64,000 bases of DNA from Umezawaea sp049997955 (GCA_049997955.1 JAEBDY010000002.1:496001-560000), one strand, 5' to 3'; positions 41,538 through 50,490 are shown, counted from the first letter of the stretch. Notes: generated by a model not told the origin, from the sequence alone. Made by a program: numbers and translations.

Positions 41538-42610
41538 TGGACGAGGTCAGGGCGGCCCTGCTGGCGGGCGGACTCGGCGAGCGCATGGGCACGCTCACCG
41601 CGCGGACGTGCAAACCCCTCGTCCCGTACGCGGCGTCGTGCAGGCTGGTCGACTTCAGCGTCGACAACGCGCTGCGCTCCGGCATCCCCGAACTGGTGCT
41701 GATGTCGCTGCACCGCGAACGCGACCTCATCGACCACCTGCTGCGGAGCTGGGACGGCACCGCGCTGAAGGTCCACTTCGGACCGCACGACGACCTCGTC
41801 CGCGACCCGTCGTTCACCGGTCCGCTGCCGGAGCGCGCACCCGAACTGGGCACCGCGGACGCGCTGATCTCCAACGCCGAGCACCTGTTCGCGCCGGGGG
41901 CGCGGGACCTCCTGGTGCAGCACGCGGACCACGTGTACTCCTACGACTACGGGCCGATGCTCCGCGCGCACCGCGAGAGCGGCGCGGACGTGACGATCGG
42001 CGTCCAGGCCATCGAACGCCGGTACGTGAAGCTGTTCGGCATGGTCGAGGTGAACGACGACCTGACCGTGCGGCGGCTGGTGGAGAAGCCGCCGGACCCC
42101 ACGTCGGACCTGGTCTTCACCGCGTTCTGCCTGTTCCGCATCGACACCCTGGTGAAGGTGCTGGACGAACTGGCCGCGCTCGGCGAGCACGGGTGGCAGC
42201 ACGACATCAGCCGCGACGTGCTGCCCGCGATGATCGCCACCGGCCGCAAGGTGCTCGCCCACCCGATCACCGGGTACTGGGCGGACATCGGCACGGTCGA
42301 GCGCTACCACTCCGGCCAGCTCGGCCTGATCGACCACCCGGAGGCGTTGCGGGCGCCGAACACCCTGGGCGGCCCGGAACCGCGGCGGGTCGACGGCAAC
42401 CTGGTGGCAGGCGACCTGCCCGCCGGGGCCGACGTCCGGGGGAGCGTGCTGTTCCCCGGCTGCGTGGTCGAGCCGGGCGCGGTGGTGCACCGGTCGGTCG
42501 TGCTGCCCGGAGCCGTGATCGCCGAAGGCGTCGAGGCGCACGACACCGTCGTGGGCGCGGACGAACACCTGACCGCGTCCCGGAACGGGATCGCGGAGCT
42601 GGAACCCTAG
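41537..42610 (+). CDS. GlgC-like nucleotidyltransferase (ValB/VldB-type role)
   Basis: 357 aa. N-terminal Rossmann nucleotidyltransferase LLAGGLGERMGTLT with CKPLVPY, mid motifs GTADALISN, HADHVYSYDYGPML and GYWADIGTVERY, and a short left-handed beta-helix at the C-terminus (GSVLFPGCVVEPGAVVHRSV). It resembles ADP-glucose pyrophosphorylase. In validamycin synthesis a protein of this type makes the GDP-valienol donor for VldE. Coupled to the fusion gene by TGATG. Its TAG stop interleaves with the convergent gene's stop through a shared CTAG. Confidence 0.87.
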   Translation: MDEVRAALLAGGLGERMGTLTARTCKPLVPYAASCRLVDFSVDNALRSGIPELVLMSLHRERDLIDHLLRSWDGTALKVHFGPHDDLVRDPSFTGPLPERAPELGTADALISNAEHLFAPGARDLLVQHADHVYSYDYGPMLRAHRESGADVTIGVQAIERRYVKLFGMVEVNDDLTVRRLVEKPPDPTSDLVFTAFCLFRIDTLVKVLDELAALGEHGWQHDISRDVLPAMIATGRKVLAHPITGYWADIGTVERYHSGQLGLIDHPEALRAPNTLGGPEPRRVDGNLVAGDLPAGADVRGSVLFPGCVVEPGAVVHRSVVLPGAVIAEGVEAHDTVVGADEHLTASRNGIAELEP

Positions 42611-43767
42611 GTGCGTTCCGCGTGGCAGAGGATCGCGACCGGGCCGCTGCCGACGCGGGTCAGCACGACGGTGGCCTCGGCCGACCCGGCGAGCTTCAGC
42701 CTGCGCCGCAAAGTGTTGGGGTCGACGTCGAGACCGCGCACCAGGATCTCCAGGCGGCCGACGTCGTGCTTGCGCAGCACGGTCTTCAGGGACTTCTCGC
42801 TGTAGTGGCCGTGGTCGACCACCCGGAACGCGCGGATGCCCGGCGGCGGCTCGTCCCCGGTCAGGTACGCGATCCGCTCGTCGAGCTGCCCGAGTCCGTG
42901 CCGGGCGGCGTAGTGCCGGACCAGCCCGGCCCGCACGACGGCGCCGTCCGGGTCGATGATCCACTCGCCGGGCGCGCGCACCGGGCAGTCGTCGGGCTCG
43001 GCGTCGGTGATCGTCCACTCCGGCCTCCCCTGCCGCAGCACGGTCGCCCGGCGGGTGACACCGGGCGTCGCCAGCCCCCGCGTCCACAGGCACGCCTCGC
43101 GCACGCCGCCGTCCAGCGACACCAGCTCGACCTCGTCCGCCCACGGGGCGACGGCGAAGTCGATGCCGGGCGCGCACTTCACCGCGAGGTCCACGCCCGC
43201 GTAGGTGCCGGCCAACTCGTCCAGCGGCGGCAGGAAGTCCGACGGCTTCCACGTCCGCCGCCCGGCCGAGTCCCGGCGGGCCGGGTCGGCGGTCACCGCC
43301 GTCGCCCGCGACACGCGGGTCAGCGCGTCCGCCCGCAGCAGCGGCTGGTCCGGCCCGCAGTTGTGCCGGGCCATCGCCAGCCGCACCGGGTCCAGGTCCG
43401 AGCCGACGCACCGGTCGGCGACCCTGGCCAGTTCCACCAGGTCGGCGCCGACCGAGCACGTCACGTCGTGCACCACCCGACCGGCGAACCGCGACGCGCG
43501 GTGCCGCCCGACCGGTGACGCCGTCGCCTGCTGGAGCGCGTCGTCGGTGAACAGCCAGTCGCCAGAACCGTCCACCTTGACCGCAGCCCGCCGCCGCAGC
43601 AGCACCGTCTCCAGCACGGCCGCGAACTTCTCACCCGCGATCCGGCGCGCGGCCGTCACGTCGGCGAGCCGGTCCGTCAGCGGCCGCCGCGCCACCTCGG
43701 CCGACGCGGCGCACCCGGCGTCCGAGCGCAGGTACGCCACGTCGTCCAGCGAGAACCCGTACCCCAC
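42607..43767 (-). CDS. class I SAM methyltransferase with THUMP-like domain (Rv3037c-type)
   Basis: 386 aa. A SAM-binding Rossmann core from about 95 (VVHDVTCSVGADLVELA, VGSDLDPVRLAMARHN, LAVKCAPGIDF) and a C-terminal THUMP-like segment (RVVDHGHYSEKSLKTVLRKHDVGRLEILVRG). The arrangement matches actinobacterial THUMP_like proteins, thought to act on RNA, though no target is known. Same relative position as Rv3037c. Its stop meets the nucleotidyltransferase stop in a CTAG, making this the right border of the accessory island. Confidence 0.75.
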   Translation of the reverse strand: MGYGFSLDDVAYLRSDAGCAASAEVARRPLTDRLADVTAARRIAGEKFAAVLETVLLRRRAAVKVDGSGDWLFTDDALQQATASPVGRHRASRFAGRVVHDVTCSVGADLVELARVADRCVGSDLDPVRLAMARHNCGPDQPLLRADALTRVSRATAVTADPARRDSAGRRTWKPSDFLPPLDELAGTYAGVDLAVKCAPGIDFAVAPWADEVELVSLDGGVREACLWTRGLATPGVTRRATVLRQGRPEWTITDAEPDDCPVRAPGEWIIDPDGAVVRAGLVRHYAARHGLGQLDERIAYLTGDEPPPGIRAFRVVDHGHYSEKSLKTVLRKHDVGRLEILVRGLDVDPNTLRRRLKLAGSAEATVVLTRVGSGPVAILCHAERT

Positions 43768-44736
43768 CTAGAGGGGCTTGCGGCCGGTGATCGACACGTT
43801 GTAGAACACCTCGCGCGGCAGCACCTTCGCGAACACGTTCTCGTCCAGCCACGACAGCCGCTGCCAGCCGCGGTAGGCGAACATCGCCCAGCCGAAGCCG
43901 AGCTTGCCCTTCGGCACGGCCGCCTCGAACGTGCGGACGGGCCAGCCGAACAGCGCGGCGGACAACTCGTCCGTCACGGCCTTGACCTCACGGGCACCCG
44001 CCGCGCGAGCGGTGCGCTCCAGGTCGGCGGGGTCGAACGTGTGCAGGTCCACCACCGCTTCGAGCGCGGCCGCGCGGGAGGACTCGTCCAGCTCCTCCTG
44101 CGGGCGGCGCCACCCGGTGAGCGCGGGCGCCTTGGTGACGTTCGTGGTGAGCCACCAGGTGAGCTGGCCGAGCTTGCGGGCGTAGAAGTTGCCGACGTTC
44201 GTCGGGTCGCCCGCGAACACGAAGCGCCCACCGGGCTTGAGGACCCGCTGGACCTCCTTCATCGCCGCGGCGACGTCCGGGATGTGGTGCAGCACCGCGT
44301 GCCCGATGACGAGGTCGAACGTGTTGTCGTCGTACGGGATGCGCTCGGCGTCGGCCACCCGGCCGTCGACCGGCAGGCCGAGGTTGTCGGCGTTGCGCAG
44401 CGCGACCTCGACCATGCCCGGCGACAGGTCCGTCACCGAACCCTTCTTGATCACGCCGCCCTGCATCAGGTTCAGCAGGAAGAAACCGGTGCCGCAGCCC
44501 AATTCCAGCGCGTGCTCGTACGGGCCGACGCCGCCCGAGACCGCGCGGAAGCGGTCCGTGGCGTAGGTGATGCAGCGCTCGTCGTACGAGATCGACCACT
44601 TCTCGTCGTACGTGCCCGCCTCCCAGTCGTGGTAGAGCACGTTGGCGAGCTTGGGGTCCTTCCACGCCGCCTCCATCTGCTCGGCGGTCGCGTGGGGCTG
44701 CGGTGTCGGATTTGGGGAAGCGGGGTCACTTGCCAC
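43768..44736 (-). CDS. class I SAM methyltransferase (Rv3038c-type)
   Basis: 322 aa. Motifs: ALELGCGTGFFLLNL (motif I), VTDLSPGMVEVAL, FDLVIGHAVLHHIPD and VLKPGGRFVFAGDP, i.e. the UbiE/COQ5-like Methyltransf_11 pattern. The substrate is unknown. The C-terminal 100 residues (GKLGFGWAMFAYRGWQRLSW) are hydrophobic and may touch the membrane or a lipid. It begins 11 bases inside the enoyl-CoA hydratase gene and ends next to the THUMP-like gene, so the three form one leftward transcript. Confidence 0.85.
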   Translation of the reverse strand: MASDPASPNPTPQPHATAEQMEAAWKDPKLANVLYHDWEAGTYDEKWSISYDERCITYATDRFRAVSGGVGPYEHALELGCGTGFFLLNLMQGGVIKKGSVTDLSPGMVEVALRNADNLGLPVDGRVADAERIPYDDNTFDLVIGHAVLHHIPDVAAAMKEVQRVLKPGGRFVFAGDPTNVGNFYARKLGQLTWWLTTNVTKAPALTGWRRPQEELDESSRAAALEAVVDLHTFDPADLERTARAAGAREVKAVTDELSAALFGWPVRTFEAAVPKGKLGFGWAMFAYRGWQRLSWLDENVFAKVLPREVFYNVSITGRKPL

Positions 44737-45505
44737 TGAAGTTGGCCTTTCCTGGACCGTTCTCGATGAACGACTGCATGCCGACCGCGCGGTCCTCGGT
44801 GGCGAACAGCGCGGCGAACAGGTGGCTCTCCAGCTTCAGGCCGCTGGTGAGGTCGGTGTCGAGGCCGCCGTCGATGGCGGCCTTCGCGGCGGCGTAGGCG
44901 AGCACCGGGCCGCCGACGAACTGGCCCGCCCACCGCTGGGCCGCCGAGTACACGTCGTCCGGCGCCACGACCTCGTCGACCATGCCGGTGGCCAGGGCTT
45001 CCTGGGCCGTGACGAACCGGCCGGTGTAGACGAGGTCCTTGGTCCGGCTCGGACCGATCAGCCGGGCGAGGCGCTGCGTGCCGCCACCGCCGGGGATGAC
45101 GCCCAGCAGGATCTCCGGCTGGCCGAGCTTCGCGTTGTCGCCCGCGATCCGCCGGTCGCACCCGAGCGCCAGCTCGAACCCGCCGCCCAGCGCGTAGCCG
45201 GTGATGGCCGCGACCGTCGGCTTCGGGATGCCCGCGACCGCGCTCAGCGCCGACGACAGCCCCCACGCGCGGGCCGTCATCTCGGCGTGCGACATCCGGG
45301 CGAACTCCTTGACGTCCGCGCCCGCGGCGAACACCTTCTCACCGCCGTAGACGATCACCGAGTACACGTCCGCGCGCTCGGTCGCCTCCCGCGAGGCCGC
45401 CTGGATCTCGTCCTGGACCTGCTTGTTCAGCGCGTTCATGGGTGGACGGGCCAACCGGATCGTGCCGATACCGCCGTCGACTTCCAGCGTGACGAACTCA
45501 GCCAC
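44726..45505 (-). CDS. enoyl-CoA hydratase/isomerase (EchA17-type)
   Basis: 259 aa from a GTG at 45505, preceded by GAGGAGGACCT. Crotonase fold: oxyanion-hole AAGADVKEFARM and ITGYALGGGFELALGCD, then the catalytic Glu context EILLGVIPGGGGTQRLARLIG. It hydrates trans-2-enoyl-CoA in fatty-acid breakdown. M. tuberculosis has the same neighbour order (Rv3037c, Rv3038c, echA17). Confident as crotonase; substrate range unknown. Confidence 0.93.
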   Translation of the reverse strand: MAEFVTLEVDGGIGTIRLARPPMNALNKQVQDEIQAASREATERADVYSVIVYGGEKVFAAGADVKEFARMSHAEMTARAWGLSSALSAVAGIPKPTVAAITGYALGGGFELALGCDRRIAGDNAKLGQPEILLGVIPGGGGTQRLARLIGPSRTKDLVYTGRFVTAQEALATGMVDEVVAPDDVYSAAQRWAGQFVGGPVLAYAAAKAAIDGGLDTDLTSGLKLESHLFAALFATEDRAVGMQSFIENGPGKANFSGK

Positions 45506-45563
45506 AGGTCCTCCTCGACCAGGTCTCCAGCACACTGCCTTACGGCAGGTTACCGCCCGGTAG

Positions 45564-46367
45564 TCATCGACTCGACTTCACTCCGAGCCCGCCGTGGACG
45601 GGCACCTCCTCGGCGCCCTCGCGGTCGGGCCGCCAGTGCGACAGCGTCGTGATGCCCGGCTCCAGCAGCTCGAACCCATCGAAGAACCGGGCGAACCGGT
45701 CGTAGCCGCGCACCGCGGGCGGAGCCACGTACTCCTGCTCGAACAGGTCGATCGCCTCGTCGAGGCCCTCGAACGTCGGGTCCGGCGTCGGGTGGCTCAA
45801 CGCGAGCAGGCTGCCCACCGGGATCGCCTCCCGGTACGCGGCCAGCGCGCCCTCCGGGTCCTGCTCGTCCTGCACGAAGTGCAGTGACAGCAGGGCCAGC
45901 ACCGCGATCGGCTCGTCGAAGTCCAGCAGCCCGCGCACGGCCTCGTGGCCCAGCACCTCGGGCGCGTCCAGCATGTCCGCGTTGATCAGCGCCGTGTTCG
46001 GCGTGTCCGAGAGGATCAGCTGCCCGTGCGCGTGCACCACCGGGTCCAGGTCCACGTACGCGACCTTGCACCTCGGGTCGACGGCCTGCGCGACCTCGTG
46101 CACGTTGCCGACGCCGGGGATGCCCGACCCGAGGTCGAGGAACTGCCGGATGCCCGCGTTCACGCACACCCGCACCACCCGGTGCAGGAACGCGCGGTTG
46201 GCCAGCGCCACCTGCCGGATGATCGGCATGGCGGCCACGGCCTGCTTGGCCAGTTCGCGGTCGACGGCGAAGTTGTGCGCACCACCGAGCAGGTAGTCGT
46301 AGACCCGCGCGTCGTTCGGACGGGTCAGGTCGACGATCGGCGGCACCCGCACCTCGCGGTCGACCAC
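45564..46367 (-). CDS. DUF574-type S-adenosyl methyltransferase (Methyltransf_19)
   Basis: 267 aa. PNDARVYDYLLGGAHNFAVDR near the N-terminus, then FLDLGSGIPGVGNVHEVAQ and VAYVDLDPVVHAHG, are the signatures of the very numerous actinobacterial DUF574 methyltransferases. The substrate is unknown. It follows an ABC ATPase gene with 3 bases between them (46368-46370), so cotranscription is likely. Not part of the Mycobacterium gene order. Confidence 0.88.
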   Translation of the reverse strand: MVDREVRVPPIVDLTRPNDARVYDYLLGGAHNFAVDRELAKQAVAAMPIIRQVALANRAFLHRVVRVCVNAGIRQFLDLGSGIPGVGNVHEVAQAVDPRCKVAYVDLDPVVHAHGQLILSDTPNTALINADMLDAPEVLGHEAVRGLLDFDEPIAVLALLSLHFVQDEQDPEGALAAYREAIPVGSLLALSHPTPDPTFEGLDEAIDLFEQEYVAPPAVRGYDRFARFFDGFELLEPGITTLSHWRPDREGAEEVPVHGGLGVKSSR

Positions 46368-46370
46368 CGG

Positions 46371-47222
46371 TCACACCGCCTTGCGGCGGGCGAAGTACCG
46401 GTCACCCGACCGCTGCAGCTCCAGCGGCTGCGCGAACGTCGCGGACAGGTTCTCCTCGGTCAGCACGTCGTCCAGCAGCCCTTGGGCGACGACCCCGCCC
46501 TCGCGCAGCAGCAGCACGTGCGTGAAGCCCGGCGGGATCTCCTCCACGTGGTGCGTGACCAGCACCATCGCGGGCGCGTCCGGGTCCATCGCCAGCTCGG
46601 ACAGCCGGGCCACCAGGTCCTCCCGACCGCCCAGGTCGAGTCCGGCGGCCGGTTCGTCCAGCAGCAGCATCTCCGGGTCGGTCATCAGCGCCCTGGCGAT
46701 CAGGGTCCGCTTCCGCTCGCCCTCGGACAGCGTGCCGTAGGTGCGCTCCGACAGGTGGTCGATGCCGAGCGTGCCCAGCAGCTCCTTGGCGCGCGTCGTG
46801 TCCGTGGCGTCGTAGTCCTCGCGCCAGCGGCCGATCACCCCGTAGCCCGCGCTGACCACCACGTCGACGACCTTCTCGTCCGCGGGGACCCGCCCGTTGA
46901 GCGCCGCCGAGCACAGCCCGATCCGCGGTTTCAGCTCCCGCACGTCGGTCTTGCCGATCCGCTCACCCAGCAGGTGCATCTTGCCCTTGCTCGGGTGCAG
47001 CTCGGCGCTGGCCAGGCGCAACAGGGTCGTCTTGCCCGCGCCGTTGGGCCCGAGCACCACCCAGCGCTCGTCCAGTTCGACACTCCAGTCGATGTCGCCC
47101 ACCAGCGTGGTCCTGCCGCGCCGCACGGCGACACCGGCCATGTGGACGACCAGATCGGTCACGTCGACTTCCGAACTCTGCACAGTGCCCTGCCTCGCCC
47201 CGTGGTCGGTCACGTGACCCAT
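46371..47222 (-). CDS. ABC transporter ATP-binding protein (Rv3041c-type)
   Basis: 283 aa from the ATG at 47222 (GTGs at 47213 and 47186 are alternatives). Walker A VLGPNGAGKTTLL, ABC signature YGTLSEGERKRTLIARAL, Walker B LLLDEPAAGLDLG, and the switch His in VLVTHHVEEIP. The sequence is of the ModF/YlmA-like stand-alone type, with no permease gene adjacent, as in Rv3041c. It may energise an unlinked permease or act in the cytosol. Confidence 0.87.
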   Translation of the reverse strand: MGHVTDHGARQGTVQSSEVDVTDLVVHMAGVAVRRGRTTLVGDIDWSVELDERWVVLGPNGAGKTTLLRLASAELHPSKGKMHLLGERIGKTDVRELKPRIGLCSAALNGRVPADEKVVDVVVSAGYGVIGRWREDYDATDTTRAKELLGTLGIDHLSERTYGTLSEGERKRTLIARALMTDPEMLLLDEPAAGLDLGGREDLVARLSELAMDPDAPAMVLVTHHVEEIPPGFTHVLLLREGGVVAQGLLDDVLTEENLSATFAQPLELQRSGDRYFARRKAV

Positions 47223-47360
47223 TCTTTCCGACCGTCCCCCGACAGGGGTGCGGCGGGGTGGGTGCTCCCGATTAGCCGACATGGATGAACTCGCTCGACC
47301 GGGCCTGGAGTCGGGCTCACTCACTCACCGATTGTCGGTGCGGCCTGACAGGATCGGGGT

Positions 47361-49469
47361 ATGGCAGCCGACTCACCCGTGCTCGCGGGCCGACCGTTCC
47401 CCCTGGGCGCCCACCCCGAAGCGGGGGGCGTCCGCTTCGCCGTGTCAGCGCCCTCCGCCGACGCGGTGGAAGTGTGCTTGATCAGCGACGACGGGACGGA
47501 GAACCGGATCGAGCTGACCGAGCGGACGTTCGGCGTCTGGCACGGCCTGGTGGCGGGCGTGACCCCCGGCCAGCGCTACGGCTACCGCGTCCACGGCCCG
47601 TACGACCCGTCGCGCGGCCTGCGCGGCAACCCGGCCAAGCTGCTGCTCGACCCGTACGCGAAGCGCATCTCCGGCTTGCTCACCGACCTCGACGCCGCGC
47701 TGGGCTACGTCGGCGACCCGATGACGGGCCCGCCGTCGGTCGTCGACTCCCTCGGCCACGTTCCGCTGTCCGTCGTGACGTCCCCCGGCGGTCCGGACAC
47801 CGGCACCAAGCCCGAGGTGCCGTTCGAGGAGGCGATCGTCTACGAGTTGCACGTCCGCGGCTTCACCCGCCAGCACCCGGACGTCCCGGAGCACCTCCGC
47901 GGCACCTACCTGGGCCTCGCCCACCCCGCCGTGGTCGAGCACCTCGTCCGCCTCGGCGTGACCACGATCGAACTGCTGCCCGTGCACGCGTTCATCGACG
48001 AGCCCGCGCTCATGCGCGAGGGCAGGCACAACTACTGGGGCTACTCGCCGCTCGGCTACTTCGCCCCCCACCCCGCCTACGCCAGCGAGCAGGGGCACGA
48101 GGTGGAGGAGTTCAGGACCATGGTCGCCGCCATGCACGCGGCGGGCATCGAGGTGCTGATCGACGTCGTCTTCAACCACACCTGCGAAGGCGGCCCGGAC
48201 GGCCCCACCCTGTCCTTCCGCGGCTTGGACGCGCCCGGCTACTACCTGCACGTGGCGGGCGGCGGCACCCTCGACATCACCGGCTGCGGCAACACCCTGG
48301 AGGCGGCGTCCCCCCAGGTGGTCCGCCTGGTCACGGACTCGCTGCGCTACTGGGCGACGGAGTTGGGCGTCGACGGCTTCCGCTTCGACCTCGCCAGCAC
48401 CATGGGCCGCCCCGGCGGCGGTTACTTCGACCGCAACTCGGCGTTGCTCACGGCCATCACCACCGACCCGGTCCTGTCCCGCTGCAAGCTGATCGCCGAG
48501 CCGTGGGACGCCACCGGCGACGGCTACCGGGTGGGCGACTTCGGCGTCCAGTGGGCCGAGTGGAACGGCCGCTACCGCGACACCGTCCGCGACTTCTGGC
48601 GCGGCGCGATCGGCGTCCGCGACCTCGCCTACCGCCTCTCCGGCTCCTCGGACCTGTACGCGGACGACCTGCGCCGCCCGTGGCAGTCCATCAACTTCGT
48701 CACCGCCCACGACGGCTTCACCCTCCGCGACCTCGTCTCGTACAACGGCAAGCACAACGAGGCCAACGGCGAGGACAACAGGGACGGCACGAACGACAAC
48801 CGCTCCTGGAACTGCGGCGTGGAGGGCGAAACGGACGCCCCCGGCATCGTCACGCTCAGGGCGAGGCAGGCCCGCAACCTGTTCGCCACCCTCCTGCTGT
48901 CGACCGGCACCCCCATGCTCGTGGCGGGCGACGAACTCTGGCGCTCCCAAGGCGGCAACAACAACGCGTACTGCATCGACGACGAAACGTCCTGGGTGGA
49001 CTGGAAGCTCACCGACGAAGCCACCTCGATGCTCGCCTTCGCCAGGCGCGTGATCACCCTCCGCGCAGGCAGCCCGGCCCTGCGCCAACCGGAATTCTTC
49101 GAAGGCCGAACAACGGCCTCCGGCGAACCGGACCTCGTGTGGCTGAGGCCGGACGGCGAGGAAATGGCGGAAACGGACTGGTTCGACGAGGGCAGGCGCA
49201 CTCTCGGAATGTGGATCGACGGCTCGAACAGCCTTTCCCGCTCAAGGGAAGGCGAGTTGGTCTCGGACGACTCCTGGCTACTGCTGCTGCACGCGGGAGC
49301 GGACCAGATCGAGGTGGTCCTACCACCAGCTGAATACGGCGCCCACTTCGAACCCATGCTGGACACCACAACCGGGGACGGCGCTCCAGCAACACCGGGC
49401 CTGTTGCAGCCGGGGTCCAGGGTGACGATCTCGGGCCATTCACTGCTGCTGCTCAGGGCACCGAACTAG
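47361..49469 (+). CDS. glgX: glycogen debranching enzyme GlgX/TreX
   Basis: 702 aa GH13 enzyme that hydrolyses alpha-1,6 branches of glycogen. The N-terminal CBM48 (FPLGAHPEAGGVRFAVSAPSA) is followed by the barrel: IDVVFNHT, catalytic nucleophile D343 in GFRFDLAST, acid/base E380 in LIAEPWD and FVTAHDGFTLRDLVSY with the transition-state Asp. GDELWRSQGGNNNAYCID is typical of this subfamily. Typical length. Stands alone, divergent from the ABC gene. Works with GlgP and the GlgE pathway encoded 5-15 kb downstream. Confidence 0.95.
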   Translation: MAADSPVLAGRPFPLGAHPEAGGVRFAVSAPSADAVEVCLISDDGTENRIELTERTFGVWHGLVAGVTPGQRYGYRVHGPYDPSRGLRGNPAKLLLDPYAKRISGLLTDLDAALGYVGDPMTGPPSVVDSLGHVPLSVVTSPGGPDTGTKPEVPFEEAIVYELHVRGFTRQHPDVPEHLRGTYLGLAHPAVVEHLVRLGVTTIELLPVHAFIDEPALMREGRHNYWGYSPLGYFAPHPAYASEQGHEVEEFRTMVAAMHAAGIEVLIDVVFNHTCEGGPDGPTLSFRGLDAPGYYLHVAGGGTLDITGCGNTLEAASPQVVRLVTDSLRYWATELGVDGFRFDLASTMGRPGGGYFDRNSALLTAITTDPVLSRCKLIAEPWDATGDGYRVGDFGVQWAEWNGRYRDTVRDFWRGAIGVRDLAYRLSGSSDLYADDLRRPWQSINFVTAHDGFTLRDLVSYNGKHNEANGEDNRDGTNDNRSWNCGVEGETDAPGIVTLRARQARNLFATLLLSTGTPMLVAGDELWRSQGGNNNAYCIDDETSWVDWKLTDEATSMLAFARRVITLRAGSPALRQPEFFEGRTTASGEPDLVWLRPDGEEMAETDWFDEGRRTLGMWIDGSNSLSRSREGELVSDDSWLLLLHAGADQIEVVLPPAEYGAHFEPMLDTTTGDGAPATPGLLQPGSRVTISGHSLLLLRAPN

Positions 49470-49489
49470 GCGATGGAAAGGACCGGGAT

Positions 49490-50000
49490 CGGGCCAGGGC
49501 GAGGAGGAAGGCCGGACAGGGCCTAGGCGGGCGATCAGCCGGACCGGACAATCAGGTCAGGCCGGCCTTGGCCAGACCAGAGCGGGTTGACCAGGTAGAA
49601 CTGGGCCAGATCGAGCTGAGCCGGACCAGCCGGGACCAGCCGGGCCGGCATGAATTGAGTCGAGCTTCACCAGATTGGCCAGGGCGGGCTCGCGCAATCC
49701 GAACTGGGTCGAATTGACCTGAGCTAACCGGGTCGGGCGAGACTGGCCTGGCCTGTCCCGCCGCACCAGGTTGGGCCGGTCCAGCTGAGTTGCGCCGAAT
49801 CGGGCTGCCGCCGATCGAGCCGAGCCGAGTTGGCTGGGCCGGTCGAGTTGAGCCTGGTGAAGCCGGCTTGGACCAGATCGAAGCCGGCCGGGTCGGTCGG
49901 CTTCAGCTGAATTGGACTGGCGACTGACTGAGCTGCACCGGACCGGTTTCAGTTCGGCCAACCAAGGCCGAAGATCGAGCCAAGCCGAATGGCTGGTCAC
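49490..50000. repeat. degenerate short-repeat tract (gene-free)
   Basis: About 500 bases of low-complexity sequence made of diverged units around GACCGGCCCAGCTGA / GAGCCGGACCGG, on both strands. Leftward translation gives recurring LDRP/ARSA-like peptides without a plausible start or conserved domain, so I do not call a gene. It lies left of hairpin D, as the 18560 and 25834 tracts lie left of A and B. Confidence 0.55.
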
Positions 50001-50119
50001 CGGATTGATTCGCGAACTCCAAGTCGCATGCCAACAATTCGAACAACCGTGGGCCAAAACAGAAGCACGCACCAAAAGAGAGCCCAGACCCCTCCCTGCC
50101 CCCGATCCCCAGCGCCCTC

Positions 50120-50178
50120 ATGTCCGTCCGCTACGGGTCAAGGCATCTTTCCCGCCTTGACGCGTAGCGGACGGACAT
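50120..50178 (-). repeat. hypervariable-arm hairpin element, copy D
   Basis: Minus orientation. Outer arm ATGTCCGTCCGCTACGG pairs with its partner at 16 of 17 positions and is unrelated to copies A, B and C. Inner stem GTCAAGGC/GCCTTGAC and loop ATCTTTCCC are invariant. Conserved flanks: CCCCGATCCCCAGCGCCCTC immediately left, AAACAGAAGCACGCAC at 50057-50072, and GGAGACAATCGCGCC to the right. The ~155-base element is thus recognisable end to end. Confidence 0.9.
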
Positions 50179-50338
50179 GGAGACAATCGCGCCTCGGGGG
50201 GAACCCAACCCACCAACCAAGAACAGCACCCCCCAAACACCACACCGAGCAGCACCCCCAAAACCTCGGCCCCAGAGCCATTTTCACCCCCTGGGACACC
50301 CAACCCGAACTCCAGTCGTCCATGACAACATCACCTCC

Positions 50339-50434
50339 GTGGCCCGCTCCCTGATCACCTGGTGCGACCGCACGATCGACCTCCTCCTGGTGGCGTCGTG
50401 CGGCTGTAGCGGGACGCGACGCGGACTCCGCTAG
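50339..50434 (+). CDS. candidate cysteine leader peptide (31 aa)
   Basis: A short frame from GTG at 50339 ending in TAG, with no Shine-Dalgarno, as expected for a leaderless message. The peptide contains TWCDRTIDLLLVASCGCSG, with Cys-Gly-Cys near its end. Mycobacteria and streptomycetes have Cys-rich small frames ahead of sulfur genes that act as cysteine-responsive attenuators. This one precedes cysteine dioxygenase by 56 bases. The call rests on position and Cys content. Confidence 0.45.
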   Translation: MARSLITWCDRTIDLLLVASCGCSGTRRGLR

Positions 50435-50459
50435 TCCCGTGTCGCGTCTTGACCGCTAC
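50408..50459 (+). promoter_or_regulatory. possible attenuator fold before the cysteine dioxygenase gene
   Basis: GACGCGAC (50413-50420) can pair with GTCGCGTC (50441-50448), enclosing a small GCGG-ACT-CCGC hairpin. Alternatively GGGAC (50411-50415) pairs with GTCCC (50434-50438). The two pairings exclude each other and begin inside the last codons of the candidate leader peptide, as an attenuator would require. Confidence 0.45.
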
Positions 50460-50490
50460 CCGTTCACACCAGTAGCCCTCAGGAGCCACG

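Noticed and set aside
49557..50075. A 172-codon leftward frame in the gene-free tract
   Set aside because: It consists of low-complexity repeats with no domain, start signal or conservation.
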